48,912 bases of DNA, taken from CAZHJG01 sp964533425. GTDB taxonomy: Bacteria > Patescibacteriota > Saccharimonadia > Saccharimonadales > UBA4665. The stretch's first letter is position 1, and each line of letters opens with the position of its first letter. The translations under genes and the position numbers were made by a program. The stretch spans positions 1 to 48,912 of the forward strand of contig CAZHJG010000002.1 in assembly GCA_964533425.1 (NCBI GenBank). Direction: 5' to 3'. Below are positions 32,572-40,568 of the stretch, in pieces. Under the pieces are notes generated by a model. The model was given only the letters and a program-made list of their open reading frames with translations, did no database searches and was not told the origin of the DNA.

Positions 32572-33528
32572 ATGAAACACTTTATAAATATTAAACGCTC
32601 GGTGCGCCGGGCTGTAATTGCTGCGACGGCTTTAGCAACCATTGCCGGCACGGCGATCATTGGCCTGGGAACCAGTTCCGCGATGACATTTAATAATGGC
32701 GGCGCCGGCTGTAGTGTTGAAGGGCTTATGCCGCTACGAAGCGCGTTTAACGTCAGCGGCAGCATTGCGACAACCATGGTACAGGTGGATGGTCCAGCCA
32801 GTTGCCGCGAAACTGTTACCTTATCTTCATGGAATGCGCCGCAAGGAAGTGCCAATTTACGACCGTTTCAAAACCAGCAATTCTTTACTAGCCGGACCTT
32901 TGTGTTAGGCCCAGGTCAGCACAGTCTTTCAGTGAGAGTTAATAATAGCTGTAGCTTCCAGGTTGATGTGCTGCTGGGTTCGAACCCCAGAAGCGCGGCC
33001 GGCGATGCTAACTTCAGCCCGGATCAGGTAATCGGCTTCTTGCTGGTGAGCGGCGCTGCTTGCCCAGCTCCTACACCTGCCCCGACTCCTCCGGCTCCTA
33101 CTCCGGCGCCAACTCCGCCAGCAACCACGACTACTACCAATAATGTCTGTAGCGGCAGCACTAGCAATACGTCAAACGGTGCAGCTTCCCAAGGCGGTAA
33201 TTGCAGCACCAATACTACAATCGTTCAGGCTCAGGCGACTCAGAACACCGGTGGCAGCGGTGGCAGCGGTGGCGGCTCGTCAAGCTCCAGCGCTACTAGC
33301 AGCGCTTCGGCTGGCCCGGCCTCAGCGACGGTAAGTGCTAGTGCTCCGGCTGCCACAGCGACCGAAACGGCCACCACCCCGGTAGCCACCACGACTGCTG
33401 CTCCAACCTCACTGGTTAATACCGGCCCTGGCAGCATAGCCGCCGTCGCCGCTATCTTCGGCCTAGTGACTGTAGCAGGTACGCTGTTGTATCACCACCT
33501 GCTCAAGCGACGCGTTGAAGCTTTGTAA
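32572..33528 (+). CDS. Secreted wall-sorted protein with LVNTGPGS tail
   Basis: A 318-residue protein. A basic N-terminus and signal peptide (cleavage likely near ASA or SAM, residues 30-38) are followed by a Cys-containing beta domain (about 40-165; GCSVEG, GPASCRET, NNSCSFQV), a Pro/Thr/Ala linker (APTPAPTPPAPTP), a Ser/Gly/Ala-rich stretch and a sorting tail: LVNTGPGS, a hydrophobic helix, then HHLLKRRVEAL. The tail has the LPxTG-type layout with Val in place of Pro. ATG 32572 is chosen because the signal peptide starts there. Two other proteins in this region carry similar tails. Confidence 0.8.
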   Translation: MKHFINIKRSVRRAVIAATALATIAGTAIIGLGTSSAMTFNNGGAGCSVEGLMPLRSAFNVSGSIATTMVQVDGPASCRETVTLSSWNAPQGSANLRPFQNQQFFTSRTFVLGPGQHSLSVRVNNSCSFQVDVLLGSNPRSAAGDANFSPDQVIGFLLVSGAACPAPTPAPTPPAPTPAPTPPATTTTTNNVCSGSTSNTSNGAASQGGNCSTNTTIVQAQATQNTGGSGGSGGGSSSSSATSSASAGPASATVSASAPAATATETATTPVATTTAAPTSLVNTGPGSIAAVAAIFGLVTVAGTLLYHHLLKRRVEAL

Positions 33529-33596
33529 GTTTACTGAGTCAATAAAGCAAATTAAAAACCTTCTAGAGTACTGCTTAAGGTTAGTTCAAATAGTAA

Positions 33597-33625
33597 TTGA
33601 CAAAATGCCAATTCCTTGCTAAAAT
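33597..33625 (+). promoter_or_regulatory. Strong promoter, envelope module gene 1
   Basis: TAATTGACAAAA surrounds a consensus -35 (33597-33602); 17 nt spacer ending TGC; TAAAAT (33620-33625). Confidence 0.8.
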
Positions 33626-33665
33626 ATGTCCAAATTAAGTTTGGAAGGTTGTGGCATACAACACT

Positions 33666-35963
33666 ATGAGCGAAAAGCTTGACGTAAACTTGGCATTTGA
33701 CTACGAAGAACGGCACAGGGTTGAAGAAGAAGCCCGGAAGGCAGCCGAAGCAGCCGCTGAAGCTGAGCGCCAAGCCGCTGAAGAGGCTGCAGAAGCAGAA
33801 CGTCTTGAAGCTGAGCGCCGCGCCGCTCAAAAGGAGTGGGAAAGCTACGATATTCGTCAAGGCGACTTTCGCCCAAAGGATGATAAGCGTCGTGGCAACT
33901 TGGTAGACGATCGTATTCGTGGCGTTAAAGTTGACCGCCACACCTATTTACAGAACCGTTTGACCGAGGCTGAATATCCAGACTCAGAAGTCTCATCTTA
34001 CGCTGACTATGACATTGCTAAGCTAGCCGACAAACTAAACTCCATGCAAGAAGGCATAGCCAAGTTACCAACAGAAGGCAAGATCAAGTCCGGCAATAAA
34101 GAAAGTGCTGAAGAATACCTGGCAACAGACATACGGGCGCTGGCTCAAGTTGATGCTAACGAAGCGCGACTAGCCCTCCAAACTAAGCTGAGTGAAATGA
34201 AAATTTCTGAGCTGGCGAAGCAAGTTGCTCAAGCCCGACACGAGAATAATGGTGCGTTGGCTGAAAACGCCACTAAAATACTGAACCAAAAAATACAGGA
34301 GCGCAATGAAACGTTTAAGAGTCAGCGTGATAGCGAGCATAACGAAACGCGTGCTAATAACCTTAAGCAGCAAGTGGAAAAACTTATCGCTAAAGAAGAA
34401 GCCCGTAAGGCAGCCGAAGCCGCCGCTGAAGCTGAGCGCCAAGCCGCTGAATCAGAAACCCTAAATGATAGCCAGTCAGATGCTGTACCAGATGCTCAGC
34501 TTTCCCTTGATCATGATATAGCTTCAGAGCCTCATGCCGAGCCAACTGCAGCTGACCCCGTAACGAAACCTGAGGCTTCGGACGACAGTCAACCGGATGC
34601 CGTGTCGAAGGAACAGCTTTCTTTTGATGATCTGCCTTTCATACCCGAAGAAGTTGAAGTCCTTACTGGAGTTGTCGTCGATGAACCTGTTGCTGAATCA
34701 GGCAAAGCAGAACCCAAGTCAGATGATGATCAAGCACGTTTCTTCGAAACAGCAGAGCCGGCAATTGACTCCGACGCCGAAGAGGAACCTGATGCTCCTA
34801 AGCTTGATAATGCTGACGCGGCGCAGGCCGAAGCTGAAAGCAAAACCGACCCTGAACAGATCTCATACAAAATTGACAGCCTTGATAAGCGACGCCGATT
34901 AGTGGAGCGATTTACTGCTGATCAGCACGGCGAATTGAGTGTTGATCTTAAAGACTTATGGCCTTTAGGTAAACGGGTGCGTGAAGTATTGCTGAAGACC
35001 GAAAACGGAGTGCTCTACGTCCGTGAGAACAGATTGTTTAATGTAACTCCAGGTCAGGAGAAATCATTGGCCTATGAGGAAAAGACCGGTGACTTCCCTA
35101 TTATTAATTTGACTAATTCTTGGGCAGTTGTTCCCGGTACCATATCCATTCCCCCTATTACAGAAATTCTCGTCAGTAAGACTGAGGTGCTGTCGAGCGA
35201 TTCTGTTCTCACTGAGGCTACTCCCCTCGACGATGAGGACCCCTTTAAATATCCTCGTGTGGTTGCCGCACAGATATTAAAGGATAAAGAAAAGGAAAAA
35301 AATAGTCGCAGACTAAAGATGAGGCAAGATAAGCCGAAGCCACCGACCGATGATCCATCAAAGCCTGCCGCCAAGCCGAACTGGGACACAATCAGTCAGG
35401 AAGCGGTCGACCAGTCTCGTCGTCAACGGAACGTTCGTAACGTCTGGAAGACTATCTCAGGCAAGGTTACAAACTTCAGCCCGCGCGAATTCTATGGCAA
35501 TAATGAAAAGGGCACCAAACGCGCTCTAACCACGGCCCTTGGCGGCCTGGCAACCGTTGCCGCCACGCTTGGTATCGTTGGACCCGAATCCTTTAATGGC
35601 ATGAAAAACTCCATGCGGCGGCCTGTGTTAACTCAACCTGATAGGAAGCAAACTTCCACGCACACTAACCACTCATCTGCCGCCAGCTCAGGTCTCAATA
35701 TAAGCATGTCCCGCAGTAGTCGTAAACCATATCAGACCATTCACGTTCGTAAATCCCATCGTGCTTCATACGACAATGCTGCTCAGACCGGGAGCAATCA
35801 CTCGACTGGCACAACTGTTCCAGGCAGTCATGACGGACTGAACATTACCATGTCACGTAGTAGCGTAACCCCTGGTGAGCATAAGCGTGTGGCTACCTCG
35901 ATGGTGGAACCAAATCAGATTCCGGAACACATTTTGCGCGAGCTGATCAAAAAGAGCGCGTAA
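33666..35963 (+). CDS. Large coiled-coil single-pass membrane protein
   Basis: A 765-residue protein with highly charged cytoplasmic part. Ala/Glu/Arg-rich coiled coils occupy about 15-60 and 180-270; the segment EEARKAAEAAAEAERQAAE occurs twice (about 21 and 244). An acidic disordered stretch (about 270-400) precedes a small folded domain (about 405-520, KRRRLVERFTADQHGELSVD onwards), a basic stretch, one hydrophobic helix (about 625-645, TTALGGLATVAATLGIVG) and an extracellular Ser-rich end with the repeat GLNI(S/T)MSRSS twice. GTG 33651 is an alternative start. It opens the vWA/MoxR module and may be its scaffold (inference). Confidence 0.72.
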   Translation: MSEKLDVNLAFDYEERHRVEEEARKAAEAAAEAERQAAEEAAEAERLEAERRAAQKEWESYDIRQGDFRPKDDKRRGNLVDDRIRGVKVDRHTYLQNRLTEAEYPDSEVSSYADYDIAKLADKLNSMQEGIAKLPTEGKIKSGNKESAEEYLATDIRALAQVDANEARLALQTKLSEMKISELAKQVAQARHENNGALAENATKILNQKIQERNETFKSQRDSEHNETRANNLKQQVEKLIAKEEARKAAEAAAEAERQAAESETLNDSQSDAVPDAQLSLDHDIASEPHAEPTAADPVTKPEASDDSQPDAVSKEQLSFDDLPFIPEEVEVLTGVVVDEPVAESGKAEPKSDDDQARFFETAEPAIDSDAEEEPDAPKLDNADAAQAEAESKTDPEQISYKIDSLDKRRRLVERFTADQHGELSVDLKDLWPLGKRVREVLLKTENGVLYVRENRLFNVTPGQEKSLAYEEKTGDFPIINLTNSWAVVPGTISIPPITEILVSKTEVLSSDSVLTEATPLDDEDPFKYPRVVAAQILKDKEKEKNSRRLKMRQDKPKPPTDDPSKPAAKPNWDTISQEAVDQSRRQRNVRNVWKTISGKVTNFSPREFYGNNEKGTKRALTTALGGLATVAATLGIVGPESFNGMKNSMRRPVLTQPDRKQTSTHTNHSSAASSGLNISMSRSSRKPYQTIHVRKSHRASYDNAAQTGSNHSTGTTVPGSHDGLNITMSRSSVTPGEHKRVATSMVEPNQIPEHILRELIKKSA

Positions 35964-35987
35964 ACTAAAATATATTCAAGACAGTAA

Positions 35988-36016
35988 TTGACAAAAGAAC
36001 AAGTTTGGTGTAATAT
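35988..36016 (+). promoter_or_regulatory. Strong promoter, vWA/MoxR operon
   Basis: TAATTGACAAAA with -35 TTGACA (35988-35993), 17 nt, TAATAT (36011-36016), and 10 nt to ATG 36027, so the leader is about 4 nt. Confidence 0.8.
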
Positions 36017-36026
36017 AAAGATAATT

Positions 36027-36983
36027 ATGTTACCTGAAGTTTCACCAGAATTTGTCTACGTTGCTGCCACGACGCTTGGTGTCTTAGCTGGCGCCGGCAT
36101 GGAACATCTTGCTGTTGAGCAAGCCGCACAGCAAGAAGAAGATCACTATTATCCTGCATTGCAGATTGCATTGCAGGAAGAAGCCGCGGAAACTCAGGCT
36201 AAAGAAGTTTCAAAAATTTCTCGCCGTCAGATGTTAGGACAATGGCTCAGCCGAAGCGCGATCCGCTCTGTTTTGCCTATTACCGTGGCTGTCGGGTTTG
36301 GGCTGGTGGCACATTCCTTTACTTCTACGGAGAAGCCACAAAAGAAAACGGCAATTGAGATTAGTGTTGACGATTCTGGCGCCACCCGTCCGGTTATTGG
36401 ACAAATACGGGAAGTAGTCGCTCAGTTTAATAATACTGACGCTGAAGCTATTGTTGGCAACACAGGTCAAGTTATCTCTATGTCATCTCGCAAGTTCGGT
36501 CCGTTTACCGAAACAACTGATGGCGCTCCTGCCGGAGAAGCTCCCTTAAGTCAGCAAGTCAGTCTGGCGCTCAACCGTGTTGCCGAAAGTAACACCAAAA
36601 ATGGCAAAGACGATGGCAGGATTGTTCTTGTTACTAATGGTAATCGCGTGGGTAGCATCAAGGCTCTGGCGGAGCAGGCAAAACTGCAACATACAGCTAT
36701 CTATCCAGTTAACGTGGAACGAAAAGGTACGCCACACAGTCTGATTGATCAACTGAAGCAGTTAGCCGATGAGACCGGCGGCCAGTTCAGAGATGCTAAT
36801 AGCCAGAACTTTGAGAGGGTGGCTAAAGACGTCAAAGCGACAACTGCGCCCGAGCAAGCCCCAACCCCGCAACCCGATCGCTGGCCGGAACGCTTCAGCG
36901 GCATTCTAGCCCTGTTCGGCGCTGGATTGGTTTATAAGAATCGTAAACGCATGCCTACGGGTAGGAATGCGAAAGGAGAATAA
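36027..36983 (+). CDS. vWA-like membrane protein (BatA-like)
   Basis: A 318-residue protein: hydrophobic N-terminus (about 9-26), a charged loop, a membrane helix (about 80-98), a von Willebrand A-like domain (about 108-275) and a C-terminal helix (about 290-305) with basic tail. The domain has the strand EISVDDSGAT where the metal-binding DxSxS should be (here DDSGA, degenerate), RIVLVTNGNRVGS in place of the usual TDG, and AIYPVNVER as a late strand. Layout matches Bat proteins that pair with MoxR ATPases. ATG 36027 is chosen 10 nt after the -10 box. MoxR starts 2 nt after its stop. Confidence 0.72.
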   Translation: MLPEVSPEFVYVAATTLGVLAGAGMEHLAVEQAAQQEEDHYYPALQIALQEEAAETQAKEVSKISRRQMLGQWLSRSAIRSVLPITVAVGFGLVAHSFTSTEKPQKKTAIEISVDDSGATRPVIGQIREVVAQFNNTDAEAIVGNTGQVISMSSRKFGPFTETTDGAPAGEAPLSQQVSLALNRVAESNTKNGKDDGRIVLVTNGNRVGSIKALAEQAKLQHTAIYPVNVERKGTPHSLIDQLKQLADETGGQFRDANSQNFERVAKDVKATTAPEQAPTPQPDRWPERFSGILALFGAGLVYKNRKRMPTGRNAKGE

Positions 36984-36985
36984 GT

Positions 36986-38005
36986 ATGGCAGTTATATAT
37001 GAAGCAGTTGAGCAAATGGCAAGCACTAACCAGGTTCTTGGCTACTATGAAGACGGTATGCGTGAGCTAGGTAAGCTCTTATATGGAGAGGAACACGCAA
37101 AACAGGCTATACTTATCGGTCCTGTCATTATGCGCGCAGCGTTACTTTCGGGCATTCCAGCCGGTGGTAAATCTACTTTGATGCAAAATGCTTGGAGGCT
37201 GTATGACGGGCTTGACGATGATAACGTTGCTCGAATTCCTGGCCAGCACGACTTACAGGCTACTCAGCTGGTAGGCGGTCAGATCGGTACTAAAAAAATA
37301 GTCGCCGGCCGCAGCGAGGAAAGTAAGGTTGTTGTGGAAGGTATGGTTAAAGAGAAGACTCAAGGTCTCGTTATTGAAGAAATGAACCGTACCAATCCAG
37401 AGGCCGTGAACTCACTTTTGCCCGTTCTGGAAGATCGGCGCCTGGAAACTACGGCTGGACACATCGAAGTGCCTGGTCTGATATATACGGTTGCCGCTAT
37501 GAACCCATCTGAATCTAAGCAGTCAACTTTTCCGATTTCTGATGCTATGGCCTCTCGTTTTACTTTAGGCGCTGTGCTTGGTGTAAAGGGTAATCGTGAG
37601 GAGCGCATCTATAAAGCTGGTAAAATTCGCGAACACAAGAAGAACCCGAACACTAAGCCGGAAAATATTCAGCCCGTCTACAAAGTATCGGCCTTATCGG
37701 GACTTCAAAACTATGTTCAGGAAACTCGGATTGGCGAAACAATGACCGGCAAAATTGATGAAATTACCGTTGATGCTAACGACGTGCTTGAGAGCCACGG
37801 TATCCATGAGACCGACAATCGTTTGTCCCTTCACCTCGAGGCTAATGCTAAAGCATTGGGTAGTTTCCGGAATGAAGAACACATTATTCGCGAAGAAGAT
37901 GTTGTAGACGCCATCTATCTAGCATTGGCGGGCCGCTTTGGGGCCAAGAAGCAGACCAATGGCATAAACTTGGATAGTTTGGCTTACGATATTGCAAAAT
38001 TCTAG
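36986..38005 (+). CDS. MoxR-family AAA+ ATPase
   Basis: A 339-residue AAA+ protein. Walker A GIPAGGKS (56-63, Lys62), Walker B LVIEEMNR (128-135, with Glu where Asp is usual), sensor 1 AAMNPSES, and a Ser-Arg finger region SDAMASRF. The C-terminal lid ends near residue 330. MoxR ATPases act as chaperones that remodel or load metal into vWA proteins. AAAGGAG lies 7 nt before the ATG. Its flanking by a vWA-like and a DUF58-like gene matches the classical MoxR/Bat operon order. Confidence 0.88.
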   Translation: MAVIYEAVEQMASTNQVLGYYEDGMRELGKLLYGEEHAKQAILIGPVIMRAALLSGIPAGGKSTLMQNAWRLYDGLDDDNVARIPGQHDLQATQLVGGQIGTKKIVAGRSEESKVVVEGMVKEKTQGLVIEEMNRTNPEAVNSLLPVLEDRRLETTAGHIEVPGLIYTVAAMNPSESKQSTFPISDAMASRFTLGAVLGVKGNREERIYKAGKIREHKKNPNTKPENIQPVYKVSALSGLQNYVQETRIGETMTGKIDEITVDANDVLESHGIHETDNRLSLHLEANAKALGSFRNEEHIIREEDVVDAIYLALAGRFGAKKQTNGINLDSLAYDIAKF

Positions 38006-38028
38006 CTGAGTATAACAGGCAAATTCAA

Positions 38029-38877
38029 ATGTCACTTTTACCTGAAACAGAAAACGCGCTCTTAGAGTATGGCGCGAGCCAGGAGTACATGTTTGGTTTG
38101 CATGAAGCAAGCGAGCCACGAGCAGGTACGCACGGTAGAAATATCGGTGAAGTTGCTTATGACCCAGTCCGTCATAATCCCTTGGCGATAAATCCTCTTT
38201 CTATATGGGAGCAAGTTTTGGACGCACCTCACGTTAAGCTTAATATCCCAGAGCGCCCGTTAAACGCTAATATTGTTATTCATCAGCCTGCTTCAGAGGG
38301 TCGGGACAATATATACCATTATGGGGAGTATCGACGCTTGCTGGCCCGGCGGCTAGGGTTGGCTATTGCTGATGCCCTGCCGGGAATTACTGATAGAACT
38401 TGGACCTACGCAGTTGGTGAAGCAGCTGATGAAGTCACTGATTCGGATGTTGAAATAATTGTTAGTACCGGCGATGTTCATGAGGAAAGTGATCAAATTG
38501 CGGAAATTTGCAAAAGCGGACTAACTTTCGTCATTGGTGGTCACTTGGCACTTCCTTTACACGAGCAAGATAAAAGTAATTTTCCTTCTACCGTAGCCGT
38601 CAAAGCTAATGTGCCAGCAGACCGTGCAATCATTCCTAATGGTTTGGTGGTACGAAGTGGTGTGAAAATCGGTGAAGTGAACACCACTGTAACTGAGGAC
38701 GTAGCAGACAACAGCGCATTGTTAGAGCGTCAACATCAACGTGTTGTGAGTCGGTTGGAAGAAACGGGTATTTCAGTCGCTTCGATAGTGCTGGATCGTA
38801 GTACGGCGATCGGTTTTGATAGCGGGAAGGCTGATAGTGCTTTAGCTCGGGCTGTTCGCCAAGTCATTCCGAAATAG
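38029..38877 (+). CDS. DUF58-like protein of the MoxR operon
   Basis: A 282-residue soluble protein. The first third (RAGTHGRNIGEVAYDPVRHNP and PLSIWEQVLDAPHVKLNIPE, each shortened) resembles DUF58, with its RxG...YxPGDDxRxIDW region in degenerate form, followed by a vWA-like fold (NANIVIHQPASEGRD in place of the MIDAS strand; SDVEIIVSTGD; LTFVIGGHLALP). DUF58 usually follows moxR, which is the main support. The metal site is not intact, so it may be a structural member. It lacks membrane helices, unlike many DUF58 proteins. Gap to moxR is 23 nt. Confidence 0.55.
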   Translation: MSLLPETENALLEYGASQEYMFGLHEASEPRAGTHGRNIGEVAYDPVRHNPLAINPLSIWEQVLDAPHVKLNIPERPLNANIVIHQPASEGRDNIYHYGEYRRLLARRLGLAIADALPGITDRTWTYAVGEAADEVTDSDVEIIVSTGDVHEESDQIAEICKSGLTFVIGGHLALPLHEQDKSNFPSTVAVKANVPADRAIIPNGLVVRSGVKIGEVNTTVTEDVADNSALLERQHQRVVSRLEETGISVASIVLDRSTAIGFDSGKADSALARAVRQVIPK

Positions 38878-38917
38878 AGCAGCGCGTAAGCTTAAGCAAG
38901 TTTGTTATAGTATATAA

Positions 38918-38946
38918 TTGACAAAAAATGAAGAGAGTGATATACT
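38918..38946 (+). promoter_or_regulatory. Strong promoter, surface-protein operon
   Basis: TAATTGACAAAA with TTGACA (38918-38923), 17 nt, TATACT (38941-38946). The third promoter of this type in 5.4 kb. Confidence 0.82.
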
Positions 38947-38952
38947 CAAAAA

Positions 38953-39074
38953 GATAAAACCATACAGAGGTCGAATACGAATCTCCGCATGAGTAAGAAG
39001 GTAAGAAAAGGCGAGGGTGGTAGTACCTCCGTCTTTTATTTTTACCAAGGTATTAAAGGAGTTAGAGGAGCAAT
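38953..39074 (+). promoter_or_regulatory. Long 5' leader with possible cis-regulatory fold
   Basis: About 120 nt separate the predicted transcription start from ATG 39075, far more than elsewhere in the window. A hairpin can form around GAGGTCG-AATA-CGAATCTC, and another around GAGG-GTGGTAGTA-CCTC, followed by TCTTTTATTTTT. An ATG at 38989 opens a frame that runs into the main gene out of phase. No known riboswitch is recognised. Confidence 0.45.
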
Positions 39075-40544
39075 ATGTCAAAAGAAGGACAATCAACGCC
39101 AGTCATGGATGAACAGCTTCAGGCTGAAGCGCAGCAGCAGAGTCATGCCAGGCACCATTTGCTTTGGCGTCTCGCACCTTATGTAGCGGCTGGAGTCGCT
39201 GCAGCGGGCGCTGTTGAACTAGTTAATTTTAGTAATAGTGGCAGTCACAGTGTCGCAACTGCGGCTGGTGGCAACGTTCCAAATTTGGTAAACAGCCCGA
39301 ATCAGGCACTCGCTAACTGTGAAAATCTACACTTTGGCCAGTCAGCTGCAAACGCCTCAAACTACAATTCAGACGCCTTCTTCCCCAATACTACCGTAGC
39401 TACTCCTGAAGACGCTAAGCAGTACGTACTGAACCTGTTTAGCAAAGATGGCCCTCTGGCCGGGGATACTCAGATGGAATCTCTGGGTGCTGCAATGTCG
39501 ACCGTTGTTGAAGCCGCGCATCAGGGCGGTTTCGAAAATACAAATTATGACTATATTGATCACTTTAATAAGGCACTTGGCCGCTACAAAGGTAATGGTG
39601 GTCGTGACCGCGCAGTCAGCGACTGCAAGGAAGCCTTCAACACGTTGATCCAGGATGTTGGTTACAACGACAACTGGGCTAACTCCGGCGAAACTGTTAC
39701 CGAATTTGCCGCTGTACGCGATAAGCAAAGCAATGACGTCGCCGCCACCACCATGTTCCGCGGTATCGTCAAACAAGGCGTAACCTTGAAAGGTGTCGAA
39801 TTCAAACTCCGCACGACTTCCAAGGGCGAAAACGGCTACCTCAGTGTACTCATTTCCACGAATTCTGAAGGGGTTGAAAATGGCACCATCTTTATTAAAG
39901 GTCTAACGGTGCAGCAGTTCAACGGCAAGAGCCAAACCAATCACGGTAAGAACCCGGCCAAAAAACAGCACGAGCTTCACCAGGCTAACACTGGCTCACA
40001 AGTTGCCAGCGGTCTCGGCGGTGTTATTGTTCGGCGCAGCTCCAATGGGCAGCTCACGCTCAGCTCCGCTGGCGGCGGTTCCGGCGTAGGCGCTGGTACT
40101 GGCACCGGTCACGTGAAGGGTGGCGGTGGCGCTCTGCGCGGCCGTGGTGGCCAAGGCGTTAAAGGTGGTAGCGGTGGTGGTACCGGCTCTGGCTCAACCG
40201 AAGGTTCGCACGGTTCTACTTCCGGTAGCGGTGGCCAAGGTACTGGCGGTTCTGGTTCGGCTGGCGGTGGCGGTAACGCTGGCGGCGGCTCTGGTAACAA
40301 CGAAGGCAATAACGGCAGTGGTGCTGGAAGTAATGGCAATGGTGGCGGCAGCGGCGGTGGCGAAACCACTCCTAACACTGGAACCACACCTCCACCGGAA
40401 ACTAACACCACACCTCCACCGGAAACCAATACTACGCCTCCACCTGAGACTAATACGACACCCTCACCTCCGACCACAACCGGCAGCAAGGGCTCACCTC
40501 AACCAGTTCCATGTAATGCGGCAAACCCACAACCGGGTTGCTAG
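39075..40544 (+). CDS. Gly-rich membrane-anchored surface protein
   Basis: A 489-residue protein with one N-terminal membrane helix (about 33-50, WRLAPYVAAGVAAAGAVEL) acting as signal anchor, a mixed alpha/beta domain (about 75-330, with FNKALGRYKGNGGRDRAV and KQGVTLKGVEFKLRTTSKGE), a Gly/Ser-rich region (about 335-435) and three PPPETNTT repeats before a Cys-containing end. Two Cys pairs may form disulfides. No family recognised. AGGAG lies 4 nt before ATG 39075. The PKD-like surface gene follows after 24 nt in the same operon. Confidence 0.75.
   Translation: MSKEGQSTPVMDEQLQAEAQQQSHARHHLLWRLAPYVAAGVAAAGAVELVNFSNSGSHSVATAAGGNVPNLVNSPNQALANCENLHFGQSAANASNYNSDAFFPNTTVATPEDAKQYVLNLFSKDGPLAGDTQMESLGAAMSTVVEAAHQGGFENTNYDYIDHFNKALGRYKGNGGRDRAVSDCKEAFNTLIQDVGYNDNWANSGETVTEFAAVRDKQSNDVAATTMFRGIVKQGVTLKGVEFKLRTTSKGENGYLSVLISTNSEGVENGTIFIKGLTVQQFNGKSQTNHGKNPAKKQHELHQANTGSQVASGLGGVIVRRSSNGQLTLSSAGGGSGVGAGTGTGHVKGGGGALRGRGGQGVKGGSGGGTGSGSTEGSHGSTSGSGGQGTGGSGSAGGGGNAGGGSGNNEGNNGSGAGSNGNGGGSGGGETTPNTGTTPPPETNTTPPPETNTTPPPETNTTPSPPTTTGSKGSPQPVPCNAANPQPGC
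40389..40460 (+). repeat. Three 24-bp tandem repeats coding PPPETNTT
   Basis: Units at 40389-40412, 40413-40436 and 40437-40460 encode the same eight residues but differ at synonymous positions, so selection acts on the protein. Confidence 0.85.
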
Positions 40545-40568
40545 AACTAAATGACTAAGGAGATAATC

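Noticed and set aside
33726..34452. 57-bp intragenic repeat as a mobile element
   Set aside because: It encodes the repeated coiled-coil segment in frame, so it is a protein repeat.
39020..39060. T-box riboswitch (GAGGGTGG followed by ACC and CCGTC)
   Set aside because: The AGGGTGGnACCGCG core is broken, stem I is missing, and the downstream gene is not an amino-acid or tRNA-synthetase gene.
40389..40460. CRISPR-like repeats
   Set aside because: Three adjacent 24-bp coding repeats without spacers; no cas genes.
40109..40489. Pro-rich minus-strand frame and a plus-strand Ala/Val-rich frame
   Set aside because: Both mirror the Gly-rich and PPPETNTT coding region of the real gene.
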